64,000 nucleotides of DNA, taken from the NCBI GenBank assembly GCA_024697025.1, contig JAILGH010000008.1, positions 1 through 64,000 on the forward strand, given 5' to 3'. Below, piece after piece: positions 27,749 to 37,419 of the stretch. The notes below the pieces were generated by a model. That model did not search any database and had not been told where the DNA came from. It worked only from the letters and a program-made list of their open reading frames with translations. Source of the stretch: Pseudobutyrivibrio sp. Lineage in GTDB: Bacteria > Bacillota > Clostridia > Lachnospirales > Lachnospiraceae. A program made the position numbers and the translations under genes. How positions within the stretch are numbered: the stretch's first letter is position 1; every line of letters begins with the position of its first letter.

Positions 27749-28924
27749 ATGTCTAGTGAAAAGAAATTTATCATAGGAGGTTTCGAATTCGAGACCTTCT
27801 ATGAATATCGAGCAGCCCAGGAAGACGTTAAAAAAATAGAGTGCATAAATCAGGAGCTTGATATTCAAGATCCAGAGGTGGCTTTACGCCTTTATAATGA
27901 CATTCGTGATGGAATAATAACATTTAATAGTCCAATTGGTGCTCAGTATGCTGAGCACGTGGCTGATGTAGTTGCCCACAAGTCTGCGGGCTTGTTGGAC
28001 GACCGTGAAATTATTGAAGAAGCAGCTGGGAAGGCTAAGGGACACAGGTTCTTTGGCCTTCTTTTTGTAGGTTTGGCTGTAATATTGATTGGAGTCTTTG
28101 CCGGATTAGAGATAAAGGATAGAATTGCAACTCAAAAAATTGCATCCGAGATGGCTGGTAGAGAAAAATCTTCCAAAGACACAAATAATTCACGAGATAC
28201 GGTTAATATTAATAACATAGATGCCGATAAAGATTCTGTAAAGGACTCTGACGGAGGTGATCCAAGAACAGCCTCTGCAAACACTATCACCGAGGACTTG
28301 ATAGTTAGCCCTTGGGATACACACTATGATAAAGATGACAGACCAATACTCGATGACTTGGCAGATATATATGCTCAAAACAGCGATTTAGTAGGAATTC
28401 TCGAGGTGGTGGATACAGATATCAACTATCCGGTGATGCAGTCTCCATCAGACCCAGAATACTATTTGAGACGTGATTTTTATGGTGAGCAAAGTACGGC
28501 GGGTACTTTATTTGTCGATTATCGATGTGACATAGTTAATCCAACTACAAACACCATTATCTACGGACACAATATGCGTTCGGGAACGATGTTTGGAGGA
28601 CTTAAGAGATATCTAGATTACGATTATTATAAATCGCACAAAAAGATAGTATTTAAAACTCTATATGAGGAGCAGGAATACGAGATTGTAGGAGTGGGAT
28701 TGTCTGCGGTGGGTTATGACGATGACGACAACTACAAGTACTACAATTTTATCGATGCAGTTACCGGTTCCGAGCTTCAGGAGTTTTTAGATAATATACA
28801 AACTCTGTCGGTATATGACGAGACTATAAACATTTCAAGTACAGACAAGGTACTGACTCTCAGCACATGTAACAGCTACACCGAGGACGGTAGAATGTTT
28901 GTTGTGGCTAAGAGAGTCCGATAA
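27749..28924 (+). CDS. class B sortase with N-terminal cytoplasmic extension
   Basis: A 391-residue membrane enzyme. Residues 1-108 look cytoplasmic and include a glutamine/aspartate-rich helical region. One membrane helix follows (FFGLLFVGLAVILIGVFAGL). The sortase domain carries the catalytic His in IIYGHNM, Cys374 in TLSTC, and Arg382 in DGRMF, matching class B sortases (TLSTC rather than TLxTC of class A). It should join the sorting signal of a surface protein to the cell wall; the next gene encodes the obvious substrate. The 100-residue cytoplasmic part is longer than in most class B sortases and its job is unknown. Confidence 0.9.
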   Translation: MSSEKKFIIGGFEFETFYEYRAAQEDVKKIECINQELDIQDPEVALRLYNDIRDGIITFNSPIGAQYAEHVADVVAHKSAGLLDDREIIEEAAGKAKGHRFFGLLFVGLAVILIGVFAGLEIKDRIATQKIASEMAGREKSSKDTNNSRDTVNINNIDADKDSVKDSDGGDPRTASANTITEDLIVSPWDTHYDKDDRPILDDLADIYAQNSDLVGILEVVDTDINYPVMQSPSDPEYYLRRDFYGEQSTAGTLFVDYRCDIVNPTTNTIIYGHNMRSGTMFGGLKRYLDYDYYKSHKKIVFKTLYEEQEYEIVGVGLSAVGYDDDDNYKYYNFIDAVTGSELQEFLDNIQTLSVYDETINISSTDKVLTLSTCNSYTEDGRMFVVAKRVR

Positions 28925-28933
28925 GAGGATGCT

Positions 28934-30733
28934 ATGATGAAGAGAAAAAAGGGATTATTGAAAAAAATTGGATGTGTTCTTATTAGCGCGTCAATTATTC
29001 TAACAGGCTGGCTATGTCTAGGCGGCAATCTCTCCAAGGCCGAATCAGAGATTGAAAATCCAGATGTTCTTGTAGAGGATGAAACCGATACAGGACTTGA
29101 TGAAGCACTGCTTCTTGATGGCGAAGAACCTGAAGAGCAGCAAGCTTTAGAACAGCAGCAGGACGAATCAGCTGCGGAGACTGACGAGGAGGACGCAGAC
29201 GATTCCCTTCCAATGGAGGACGTTATTGCTCAGTCAGATGTTGTTTCAGCAGGTACAGCTAATAGAATGGCCCTTGGAACATCAATGCTTATGGCAGCAG
29301 GCGATACAGATTCAGGTGACGATGGCGATGATCCAGAGTATGGTTTTTCAGAAAATACCTATTCAACAGCAGGTGGCACCATTTCAAGTGGTGATTTAGA
29401 TAGTCATAAGGAGGCTTTGCAGTACGTAACATCTGAAGGAGACTTATCTATTAGTTCTTCAGCACTTAAGAACTATGATGCCTTAACAGATTTGTTTGCT
29501 GGAGGAACTCTTAATCTAGGAAACTCTGCTTTAAAGGGTTGTTCAAATCTTAGAAATGTATCTTGTTTTAATATGACAGGAGCAAATTCATCTTCATTTG
29601 CAGGATGTGACAATATTGAGATTAATATCCTTGCTCAATCTGCTGGTAGTGGTTACTACACAGATGATGCAGGAGCTTTATATAATGGTACTGAATTGGT
29701 ATATGTTCCAAAGAATGTAGGTTCAAGCTATAAGGTAAGACCAGGCACAACAAGCATTCAGGCAGGTGCCTTTAACGATAGTAATGTAACAACACTTATA
29801 TTTAACAAGGCCGAGGCAGACAATATTTCGATGGGAGAGCAGTCAGGTTGGCCAAAGACAAATTCTGTTATTAGAATCTTAGACGAGAGCTCTAATACAG
29901 AGACAGATGTATTTAAGTACTTTGTTGAAAACGAAGATAACAAAGGTAGAATAAAGGTTTACTTTGGGGAAGGCTCTTCAGAACCAGAGGATCCAGATAA
30001 ACCAGACAACCCAGATAACCCAGACAACCCAGATAAGCCAGATAACCCAGATAATCCGGATAACCCAGATAATCCGGATAACCCAGACAAGCCGGATAAT
30101 CCAGATAACCCAAATGGAGGCGGCAACTCAGGTGGTGGCTCATCAGGTGGTTCTTCAGGCGGCTCAGCTTCTAGCAATGCCACACCAGCAGCTGCATCAA
30201 CTACTGCTTCTGCATTTAATGTATCAAAAGAGGCAGCTACTACATTTAAGTATGTGATTACAGAGGGTGGAGCTCAGGTAATTAATCAAAACGATGGCCC
30301 AATCAGAATCGTATGTAATGGACCAGTGGAGAAGTTTGTAGGAATCCTTATGGATGGCCAGGTAGTTGCTCCAAGTAACTACGTCATTCAGTCAGGCTCT
30401 ACTATAGCTACATTTACAAAGGAATATATTGCAAGTCTCCCTACAGGAGACCATGCAGTTCAGTTCCAGTATACAGATGGATATGCAATCACCGGTCTTA
30501 GAATCAATCCAGCTACAGCATCTAAGACAACTACAACTGTTACCTACAAGGTTAGCAGCGACGGTACTATTTCATCTGGACATACTAAGGATGCAACACC
30601 TAAGACAGCAGATGGTTTTGATATGAGATATTTACTTTGCATCGCAAGCTTCTTACTTGGTGCAGCAGCGTTGATGTTCAGCAAGGAAAAGAAGTTAGAA
30701 GTTCTTTTAGCTAGAGACAGACAGGATGATTAA
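28934..30733 (+). CDS. leucine-rich-repeat surface protein with PKTAD sorting signal
   Basis: A 599-residue exported protein with a signal peptide (MKRKKGLLKKIG then a hydrophobic core). An acidic segment follows, then BspA-type leucine-rich repeats (SALKNYDALTDLF, SALKGCSNLRNV, AGAFNDSNVTTLIF). A PDN/PDK repeat spacer, a Gly/Ser linker and a globular domain come next. The C terminus has the tripartite sorting form: PKTAD, a hydrophobic helix (YLLCIASFLLGAAALMF) and a charged tail (SKEKK). PKTAD departs from LPxTG. The class B sortase gene nine bases upstream is the likely enzyme. ATG follows GAGGATGCT; a second ATG is adjacent. Confidence 0.87.
   Translation: MMKRKKGLLKKIGCVLISASIILTGWLCLGGNLSKAESEIENPDVLVEDETDTGLDEALLLDGEEPEEQQALEQQQDESAAETDEEDADDSLPMEDVIAQSDVVSAGTANRMALGTSMLMAAGDTDSGDDGDDPEYGFSENTYSTAGGTISSGDLDSHKEALQYVTSEGDLSISSSALKNYDALTDLFAGGTLNLGNSALKGCSNLRNVSCFNMTGANSSSFAGCDNIEINILAQSAGSGYYTDDAGALYNGTELVYVPKNVGSSYKVRPGTTSIQAGAFNDSNVTTLIFNKAEADNISMGEQSGWPKTNSVIRILDESSNTETDVFKYFVENEDNKGRIKVYFGEGSSEPEDPDKPDNPDNPDNPDKPDNPDNPDNPDNPDNPDKPDNPDNPNGGGNSGGGSSGGSSGGSASSNATPAAASTTASAFNVSKEAATTFKYVITEGGAQVINQNDGPIRIVCNGPVEKFVGILMDGQVVAPSNYVIQSGSTIATFTKEYIASLPTGDHAVQFQYTDGYAITGLRINPATASKTTTTVTYKVSSDGTISSGHTKDATPKTADGFDMRYLLCIASFLLGAAALMFSKEKKLEVLLARDRQDD
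29993..30109 (+). repeat. 9-bp PDN/PDK codon repeat
   Basis: Thirteen in-frame copies of a 9-bp unit of the form CCAGATAAC encoding Pro-Asp-Asn or Pro-Asp-Lys. It forms an extended wall-spanning spacer and is prone to slippage without frame loss. Confidence 0.95.
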
Positions 30734-30747
30734 GGTCGGGTGAATAT

Positions 30748-31401
30748 ATGATTATAGAAACTATTATTTATGTGGCACTAATAATTGCATTATTTTTGGT
30801 ATGTGATAATAGCTATTCTAGGAGGTACTATGTCCCTTTAAAGGTGGTATGTAGTGCCTCCTTTTTAGTTATATTTTTTATAAATCAGGCATACTCAGAG
30901 AAGTTTGGATTAATGATATGGGCCTTGCTTGCCTGCTTTTTAGGAGACGTGCTAATGGGCTTGTACAATACGTATCTGAAAAAAACATTTATCACTTTGG
31001 CGATTCTGGCATTTATGCTAGGCCATGTGGGACTCCTAAACTATATGTGCCGAATCAACCCTGATATAAGCCCATTTCTATTCATTTTACCGCTGATACC
31101 ATGTGCACTTGTACTTGGTATGATAAAGTGGTTTAGAATGCATATAGGACGCCTTTTGTGGCCATGTATAATTTATTGTTACTTTGTAAGTACAATGGCA
31201 TTAAAAGCCAATTTATGCGCATTAGAAGGAAGACCGATTCTTGGATTTGCTGGCATCCTGTTTTTGTTTAGTGATATTACGATAATGTTCTTGTATTTCT
31301 ATCACTACAGGGACAGAAGAAAAAAGAGATTTGTACACTATGTAAATCTAGCAACTTATTATTTGGCGATACTGTTATTTATATTTAGCTTAAACGGCTA
31401 A
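30748..31401 (+). CDS. YhhN-family integral membrane protein (lysoplasmalogenase-like)
   Basis: A 217-residue protein with about seven hydrophobic segments and the YhhN-family marks FLGDVLMGLY and LGHVGLLNY. Some family members hydrolyse the vinyl-ether bond of lysoplasmalogens. Plasmalogens are frequent in anaerobic clostridia, which makes that activity plausible here but unproven. It is the last gene of the surface operon (14 nt after the previous stop) and is followed by a bidirectional terminator. Confidence 0.7.
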   Translation: MIIETIIYVALIIALFLVCDNSYSRRYYVPLKVVCSASFLVIFFINQAYSEKFGLMIWALLACFLGDVLMGLYNTYLKKTFITLAILAFMLGHVGLLNYMCRINPDISPFLFILPLIPCALVLGMIKWFRMHIGRLLWPCIIYCYFVSTMALKANLCALEGRPILGFAGILFLFSDITIMFLYFYHYRDRRKKRFVHYVNLATYYLAILLFIFSLNG

Positions 31402-31405
31402 TTTT

Positions 31406-31431
31406 AAAAGGAGTCCATGTGGACTCCTTTT
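31406..31431. terminator. bidirectional terminator
   Basis: AAAAGGAGTCC-ATGT-GGACTCCTTTT: an 11-bp perfect stem with A/T runs both sides, between convergent genes. Confidence 0.92.
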
Positions 31432-31445
31432 AGTTATGTAAAAAT

Positions 31446-34007
31446 CTAGTGTATATAACTTACAAATACATTTCCTACAGAACCGAAGTATTCTTCAGCT
31501 TCGGTAATTCCCATTTTTGAAAGCCTATTATTCATCGGATCAAAGTACGTAATCGTGGTTGCGTCATAGCCTGTAATAAGTACTGCAGAATCCTGACCTG
31601 TGTAAGCATAAACCGGTGTGCCTTGGCTGACATAATAAAGCACCTGGGTGAGAGAAGCACCTGTAAGGTCTAGGATATCGTAGTCCTTGAGAGTCCTTGA
31701 AAGGATTGAAATAGGTGTATCACCAGCCTCGATAAGGGTGTGAACCTGCACATTCTCTCCCTCGTGGACAAGCATTGCTGAAAGGGCTCTGGCTGTTCCC
31801 ACAGCATCGGAATCGCTAGAACCAACTGCAATGGATTCGATGGAGCCTTGATAAGCCTTGCGGCCACGCTTCCAAACGTATTTAGGTGTGTTGTCTATTA
31901 CGATACCCATGTTGGCATCTGCCTCAGCTATAGCTGCTATCAAATCGTCTGTAGCAAGAGTAACTTGGTTGCCAGTGTAAACAAAGTACTGTGTCGATGA
32001 AGAAGATGATGCCACTTGCACGCTTCTTGAAGAATCAGCTAAAACAAGATCAGAGATGTTGTAGCTGACAACTCCAAGGCTTTCGTCATCAGCAAGCTCT
32101 GTCATATTTAATACGACGGTTTGCTGTTTTGTTTCGTCATCATAAGTTGTAATTGGTACAGCCTTGTTTTGAGCACCGGCAGTATTTTTAATGGAATCCT
32201 CCTCCACAGGGAAGATATTGCCCTCGCCGTCTATCTGAATCAAGCTCAAATAGATAGTGTAGGAATCCAAAGTAATATCTGTGATGAAGCAGCCTGGCTT
32301 TTTATAAGACATAAGCTCGTGAGCTTTGCCTGACTTGATGTCGGCAATTGTAAGCTTATTCATAGGATATATAGTTGCGCCTGCACCATCTACGGTGATG
32401 TCATTCTTGTTAAGTGTACCTAAAATAAGGTCGTCATCAGCAAAAGCCAGAGGCTTTAGAAGCTGTCCGCTATCTGCCTTAATATCAAAGGATTCGCCGG
32501 TCTCCAAATCCATAATGTGAATCTTATCTGCAACCGTCTTTTCGTCCATCCAAGCGAGATAACGGCGAGAACCGGAAACGGCAAATTGGTCATCATCAAG
32601 ACCCGTCATTATTTCTTTGGAAGTAAGGTCGTTTAAGGACATGTAAAGCAGAGTACCATTTACCATTGTATAAAGCTCATTGTCAGCTGTCTCGTATAAA
32701 AGCTTTGAGAAGTTGGCATTCAAAATCTGATATGAGCTTGTGGTTGCAATAAATACCTGCTCAGATGACATGTCATTAATAGCATCATAGTGGAAAAGAT
32801 TAATACCGCACTGGCCCTCGTGTGGACCGGAGTTCATATAGCCATACACTACGTAATCCATAGTTCCGGACTCGTCTATGTTAAGCAAAAGAATCTTGTG
32901 CTGATTATAGATGCTTCTAATGTCTGTTGGATTGTCGACAAAGCTAAATATCTGCTTAATCTTGCGGTCAGTCTGATTGTACTGGTAGAGACTGCCGTTT
33001 TGAATAAATGAAACGATGGTACCAGTTTCATTTGAAAGGTATTTAACATCTTGGTCGGTGATACCGATGTTGACCTTGTTCCCTTTTACAAAAATCGAAT
33101 TAGCATCAAGAAGCTGCTCCATTGTACGGTCATAAGATAAAAGGTAGATACGTTCTGCACCAGAGCGGATTCTGAAATCCTCTGAGCAAAGGTAGTACTC
33201 TTGTCGGCCATTATTCTCTAAGGAAAGCTCGTAAGAAAGAGTCAAGCTTGTGTAGTTGGTAGTGATGTCTGTAAGCGCCACATTACAATCCCCAACCTGC
33301 TTACCTTTAAAGTTACCATAGCCAATGTTAGTAAGACTTGAGTTGATAGTAACATGGTTTAAATCTGTGTTGGTCGAATAAGGGTCAGGCTCAATAAATG
33401 TAGCAAGCTCCTCAAGGGCCTTTGGGTCACCTGAGAGAGCATTCGTATGGAAGAACTGAGCAAAATCAAGGATTTCAGCTTCGTTACAACCATCTGGCTG
33501 CATAATCCTAGTATAGTAATAAATCATCTTCTCATCACTTTGGAGTGTGATAATCAAAAGGTATTCCTCATTCTTGTCGATGAGGTTTTCCGCCTTAAAA
33601 TGAGCAGTGATAAGACCGTCCTTATTGTCAAAATCCAACTTGTTATTGGAGATGTTTCGCTGGGTATCTAGGGAGCGAAGCTCATAAGAGAGCCCGTCCA
33701 CTGGAAAATCTCCTGCGTCAACGGAGATGTCTATGTTTCTTTCATTATCAAGAGGGATGACAGCATCACGCATATATACAGGGTCCATCTCGGTAACATA
33801 ACCGTGGAGCTGACATGATGCATCATCTAGAAAGTTAATTGATAAAACAGGAAGGGTAGGGTTCTCCTGGACAGTAATCTCTACGCTGTCAGTTACATTA
33901 GTGACAACTTCAAAGAGAATAACTGATACAATAAAGACAGCTATAAGTAGAACTGCCCGCTTTATAATATTAGTAGGAATGCCCTTCTTGTGGAACTGTA
34001 ATTTCAT
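31446..34007 (-). CDS. membrane-anchored propeller-like protein with dead C39-like domain
   Basis: An 853-residue protein. One N-terminal membrane helix (about 18-38) is followed by a large extracytoplasmic part rich in beta strands and propeller-like repeats (for example YLAWMDEKTVADKIHIMDLETG and similar blades). The C-terminal 150 residues resemble a peptidase C39-like fold: the segment VLYYVSQGTPVYAYTGQDSAVLITGYDATTITYFDP, given here only by its parts, matches the family's GxPVxxxxxxHxVVxxGYD pattern. Ser stands at the catalytic His position, and no Cys is seen where the nucleophile is expected. Probably a binding or scaffolding protein rather than a protease. Divergent from the LTA-synthase-like gene, which suggests an envelope role. 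Confidence 0.55.
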   Translation of the reverse strand: MKLQFHKKGIPTNIIKRAVLLIAVFIVSVILFEVVTNVTDSVEITVQENPTLPVLSINFLDDASCQLHGYVTEMDPVYMRDAVIPLDNERNIDISVDAGDFPVDGLSYELRSLDTQRNISNNKLDFDNKDGLITAHFKAENLIDKNEEYLLIITLQSDEKMIYYYTRIMQPDGCNEAEILDFAQFFHTNALSGDPKALEELATFIEPDPYSTNTDLNHVTINSSLTNIGYGNFKGKQVGDCNVALTDITTNYTSLTLSYELSLENNGRQEYYLCSEDFRIRSGAERIYLLSYDRTMEQLLDANSIFVKGNKVNIGITDQDVKYLSNETGTIVSFIQNGSLYQYNQTDRKIKQIFSFVDNPTDIRSIYNQHKILLLNIDESGTMDYVVYGYMNSGPHEGQCGINLFHYDAINDMSSEQVFIATTSSYQILNANFSKLLYETADNELYTMVNGTLLYMSLNDLTSKEIMTGLDDDQFAVSGSRRYLAWMDEKTVADKIHIMDLETGESFDIKADSGQLLKPLAFADDDLILGTLNKNDITVDGAGATIYPMNKLTIADIKSGKAHELMSYKKPGCFITDITLDSYTIYLSLIQIDGEGNIFPVEEDSIKNTAGAQNKAVPITTYDDETKQQTVVLNMTELADDESLGVVSYNISDLVLADSSRSVQVASSSSSTQYFVYTGNQVTLATDDLIAAIAEADANMGIVIDNTPKYVWKRGRKAYQGSIESIAVGSSDSDAVGTARALSAMLVHEGENVQVHTLIEAGDTPISILSRTLKDYDILDLTGASLTQVLYYVSQGTPVYAYTGQDSAVLITGYDATTITYFDPMNNRLSKMGITEAEEYFGSVGNVFVSYIH

Positions 34008-34024
34008 TAGGGAATCTCGCTTTC

Positions 34025-34053
34025 TTGCTTAATATTTAGTAAAATGTTATAAT
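34025..34053 (+). promoter_or_regulatory. promoter of the LTA-synthase-like gene
   Basis: TTGCTT (34025-34030), 17-nt spacer, TATAAT (34048-34053); leader of about 140 nt. Confidence 0.5.
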
Positions 34054-34198
34054 CCGTGAGTCGTAAGACAAGGATAACAACGAGTCAACATTATTTTTAC
34101 ATAAAAAAATAGATTAGAACAACGATATTTTATCACTCTTTTTTCATACTGTCTTGTTAAATTAGATTATGCGTGGATTAAAGCTAATCGGAGGATTC

Positions 34199-36400
34199 AT
34201 GAAAAAATTACTTTCTAAAATAAAATCAGTATTTAGTATAGTTGTAAATATAGTTAAAAAGCCAATCAAAATGGTAGCCAATTCAAAGGTTGTTCAGGGG
34301 TATTTGAACAGCAAGTTTTACAAAACTTGGCAAATGCTTTGGGACAAGTACACCATTTGGATGCACGTACCACTTTCATTAATTATAGTATTTATAATGG
34401 AGTGGCTCTCAAGACATTCAATTGGATTGGCATGGGAATTTGTAGTTAATCATACAGGTCCTTTCTTATTCAATTCATATTGCGTATTTGTAGCACTTTC
34501 AATCGTATTCTTAAGTAAGAGACGTGGATGGTGGAGAGTGTTTATATTTATGTTCTTTATAATTCTTGGAATTATAAACTGCGTCATTCTCCTAAACAGA
34601 GTTTCACCATTTGGATATACAGACCTTTACATGATAGGCGATTTGCTTACCATGCAGGATACCAATTATTTCACGCCACAACAGGCTTTGCTTAGTATAG
34701 TTGCCCTGATAGTTTATATCATTATCATGGTTATCTATTTTTCTAAGTGCCCTAAGAAGGATAAGACAAAGCCATTTTGGATGAGAGCAGTATTGGTGAT
34801 TGGACTTTTCGTTTCACTTTATCCATCTACCGTGCTTCTTAGAAGCTCAGGTATTATGACATCTTACTTTGGTAACTTGGCACAGGGATATTTGGACTAC
34901 GGATATTTATATGGTTTTTCAACTTCTGTATTAGATAGAGGTATGAACAGACCATTTGGTTACTCTAAAAATAGAATCGACAACATTCTTGATAAGGATA
35001 AAAAATACGTTGAGGTTGCCGAGGTTAAGACTGGTGAAAATCAGCCAAACATCGTGGTAATCCTTCTTGAGTCATTTTATGATGTTTCAGAGTGTAAGTT
35101 CTTAGAGACAAGTGAGGACCCAATCCCATATATTCACTCTTTGGAGCAAAACTACTCAACGGGTCACTGTATAGTGCCTGTAGTTGGTGCCGGAACATGT
35201 AACACAGAGTTCGAGGTGCTTACGGGACTTAGCTGTAACTTCTTTGGTCCAGGTGAGTATCCACAAAAGACAGTACTTAAGACTACTGACGTAGAAAGTT
35301 ACGCAGATGTGCTTCACGACATTGGTTACGGCACTCACGTAGTTCACAACAACGGTGGTAATTTCTACTCTAGAAAAAATGCTTTTTCGATGATGGGATT
35401 TGATACATTCACATCAAAGGAATTGCTTGATATTACAGACTACACTCCAATGGGCAGCTGGCCTACAGATGACATCCTTTTGGATGCGTCAGTTGATGCA
35501 ATGGACAAGACAGAGGGCAGTGATTTCCTCTACACCATTACAGTTGAGGGACATGGCTCATACCCTACATATCAGGTTGAGACAGACCCAGCCATTACAG
35601 TAAAGACCAATGGCAAGACTGAGGGCGAGAGATGGGCTTGGGAATACTACGTAAACCGAATCTACAATGTAGATGATTTCATTAAGCAGTACATCGAGGC
35701 TTTAGATGCCAGAGGTGAGGATACACTTGTTATCATGTTTGGTGACCACCTTCCAACAATGGGTCTTACAGATGCAGAGACAACAATCGGAGATTTGTAC
35801 AAGACAAAGTATTTCACATGGAATAACTTTGGAATGGAGAAGGAAGACAAGGACCTTGCTTCATACCAGCTTGTTTCTGATTTCTTAAACCGTTTAGATA
35901 TACATAATGGAAATATCAACGCATATCATCAGCGTGTAATGTCAGAGGGTAAGAAATACGGCTCACAAGACTACATGAATGATTTGAAGATGCTTCAGTA
36001 TGATATTATGTACGGCAATCGCTACACATATAAGGATGGCACTGAGTATGGACCTTCCGATATCATAATGGGTGTCAACGATGTTAATGTGGATAAGGCT
36101 TACTTCTTTAATGGTAAGCTTCACATATATGGAGACCAGTTTACCAAGTGGTCAAAGGTATTTGTCAATGATGAGCAGGTATCTACTAAGTACGAGTCAG
36201 GACAGGTGCTTACCATAAAGGCTTCTGACGTACACAATGGAGACGTCATCAAGGTATGTCAGCTTGGAAGCTCTAACACCATATTTAGAGAGTCCAACGA
36301 ATACGCAGTTTACGATCCAAACTACGTAGAAGAAGAGGAAGAAACCGAAGTGGAAGACACAGAGGATACCGAAGATAACGAGAAAGCTGACGAAGATTAG
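34199..36400 (+). CDS. LTA synthase family sulfatase-like transferase
   Basis: A 733-residue membrane enzyme. A lysine-rich N terminus is followed by five membrane helices (within about 50-230). The extracellular sulfatase-fold domain contains NIVVILLESFYD (metal Glu), GAGTCNTEFEVLTG (the Thr at the nucleophile position of LtaS) and MFGDHLP (metal Asp/His). A beta-rich C-terminal segment and an acidic tail (EEEEETEVEDTED) come after the catalytic domain. It probably moves glycerol-phosphate units from phosphatidylglycerol to a surface polymer. The start ATG follows CGGAGGATTC; an upstream in-frame ATG has no ribosome site. The gene has its own promoter and terminator. Confidence 0.87.
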   Translation: MKKLLSKIKSVFSIVVNIVKKPIKMVANSKVVQGYLNSKFYKTWQMLWDKYTIWMHVPLSLIIVFIMEWLSRHSIGLAWEFVVNHTGPFLFNSYCVFVALSIVFLSKRRGWWRVFIFMFFIILGIINCVILLNRVSPFGYTDLYMIGDLLTMQDTNYFTPQQALLSIVALIVYIIIMVIYFSKCPKKDKTKPFWMRAVLVIGLFVSLYPSTVLLRSSGIMTSYFGNLAQGYLDYGYLYGFSTSVLDRGMNRPFGYSKNRIDNILDKDKKYVEVAEVKTGENQPNIVVILLESFYDVSECKFLETSEDPIPYIHSLEQNYSTGHCIVPVVGAGTCNTEFEVLTGLSCNFFGPGEYPQKTVLKTTDVESYADVLHDIGYGTHVVHNNGGNFYSRKNAFSMMGFDTFTSKELLDITDYTPMGSWPTDDILLDASVDAMDKTEGSDFLYTITVEGHGSYPTYQVETDPAITVKTNGKTEGERWAWEYYVNRIYNVDDFIKQYIEALDARGEDTLVIMFGDHLPTMGLTDAETTIGDLYKTKYFTWNNFGMEKEDKDLASYQLVSDFLNRLDIHNGNINAYHQRVMSEGKKYGSQDYMNDLKMLQYDIMYGNRYTYKDGTEYGPSDIIMGVNDVNVDKAYFFNGKLHIYGDQFTKWSKVFVNDEQVSTKYESGQVLTIKASDVHNGDVIKVCQLGSSNTIFRESNEYAVYDPNYVEEEEETEVEDTEDTEDNEKADED

Positions 36401-36421
36401 AATTAAATAAAATGGATTTAG

Positions 36422-36458
36422 TCCCCTTTTATTGAGAAATCAATAGAAGGGGATTTTT
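36422..36458 (+). terminator. terminator after the LTA-synthase-like gene
   Basis: A long stem TCCCCTTTTATTGA/TCAATAGAAGGGGA with a GAAA loop, followed by a T run. Confidence 0.85.
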
Positions 36459-36477
36459 GTTGTTTAAGACAATAAAT

Positions 36478-36507
36478 TTTACATTTGTTACTAATTATAG
36501 TTATAAT
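36478..36507 (+). promoter_or_regulatory. promoter of the ABC/MccF cassette
   Basis: TTTACA (36478-36483), 18-nt spacer, TATAAT (36502-36507), just after the preceding terminator. Confidence 0.6.
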
Positions 36508-36561
36508 GAGTTTTATTAAGATTAGTTGTAAATAAGCATTTAATATAAAAGAGGATTATAA

Positions 36562-37416
36562 ATGTACACACTAAAGATTAATAACCTATGTAAGAGTTAT
36601 GGAAAAACCATGGCGCTTAATGATTTTTCTTTTGAATTTGAAAATGGAATATACGGTATTTTGGGAAGGAATGGAGCTGGAAAAACAACATTGTTTAGAG
36701 TAATTGTCGGAATGTTAGAGGCAAGTTCTGGCGATTATCAACTATATAAGGATGATAACAAAATTCCCAAAAAAGAAGAGGGTAGATACATAGGATATTT
36801 GCCTCAGGAATTTGATATGTACAGATATTATTCCGTTCAAGAAATGATGGAAGAATTGTGCTTGATTAGAGGCATAAAGAAAAAGGAAATAAAAAATGAA
36901 ATAAAGAAATTATTGGGATTAGTCAATTTAGTAGATGCAAGGAAGAAAAAAATTGGGGCGCTATCCGGAGGAATGAAGAGGCGTCTGGGATTGGCGCAGG
37001 CAATGATTGGAAGCCCAGCACTTTTAATTGTGGATGAACCTACAGCAGGAGTTGATCCCGAGGAGAGGGTGAAAATTCGACAACTTTTAAGCGATTACGC
37101 TATGAATCATATTGTTTTGATGTCTACACATATTGTTGAAGATATAGCACATATATGTGAGAAAGTGATAATTCAAGAGAAAGGTCGGACAAGATTTAAA
37201 GGCGACATAAAGGATTTAATAAATGAAGCCACAGAGCATTTGGGTGAAAAGTATTTTCCTTCTTTGAAAGAGTTTCAGGAGTATGCTAAAGAAAATGATG
37301 TTATATCGTTTTATCGCGCGGGGCAAGATGTAAGAGCAATAATAAAGAGTGAAAGTGGAAAATTAAAAAGTGAAATAGGATTAGAAGACGCTTACATGTG
37401 GTCAATAAAGGGCTAA
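36562..37416 (+). CDS. ABC transporter ATP-binding protein
   Basis: A 284-residue ATPase subunit with Walker A GRNGAGKTT, signature LSGGMKRRLGLAQAM, Walker B LLIVDEPTAGVD and the switch His in STHIVEDIAH. It has the form of the ATPases paired with ABC-2 type permeases (bacteriocin immunity, antibiotic resistance, Na+ efflux types). GAGGATTATAA precedes the ATG. First gene of a tight five-gene cassette that is visibly richer in A+T than its surroundings. The two following membrane proteins are its likely permeases. Confidence 0.9.
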   Translation: MYTLKINNLCKSYGKTMALNDFSFEFENGIYGILGRNGAGKTTLFRVIVGMLEASSGDYQLYKDDNKIPKKEEGRYIGYLPQEFDMYRYYSVQEMMEELCLIRGIKKKEIKNEIKKLLGLVNLVDARKKKIGALSGGMKRRLGLAQAMIGSPALLIVDEPTAGVDPEERVKIRQLLSDYAMNHIVLMSTHIVEDIAHICEKVIIQEKGRTRFKGDIKDLINEATEHLGEKYFPSLKEFQEYAKENDVISFYRAGQDVRAIIKSESGKLKSEIGLEDAYMWSIKG

Positions 37417-37419
37417 TAA

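Noticed and set aside
29993..30109. Array-like short repeat considered as CRISPR
   Set aside because: The 9-bp units are in-frame Pro-Asp-Asn/Lys codons with no spacers; it is a protein spacer region.
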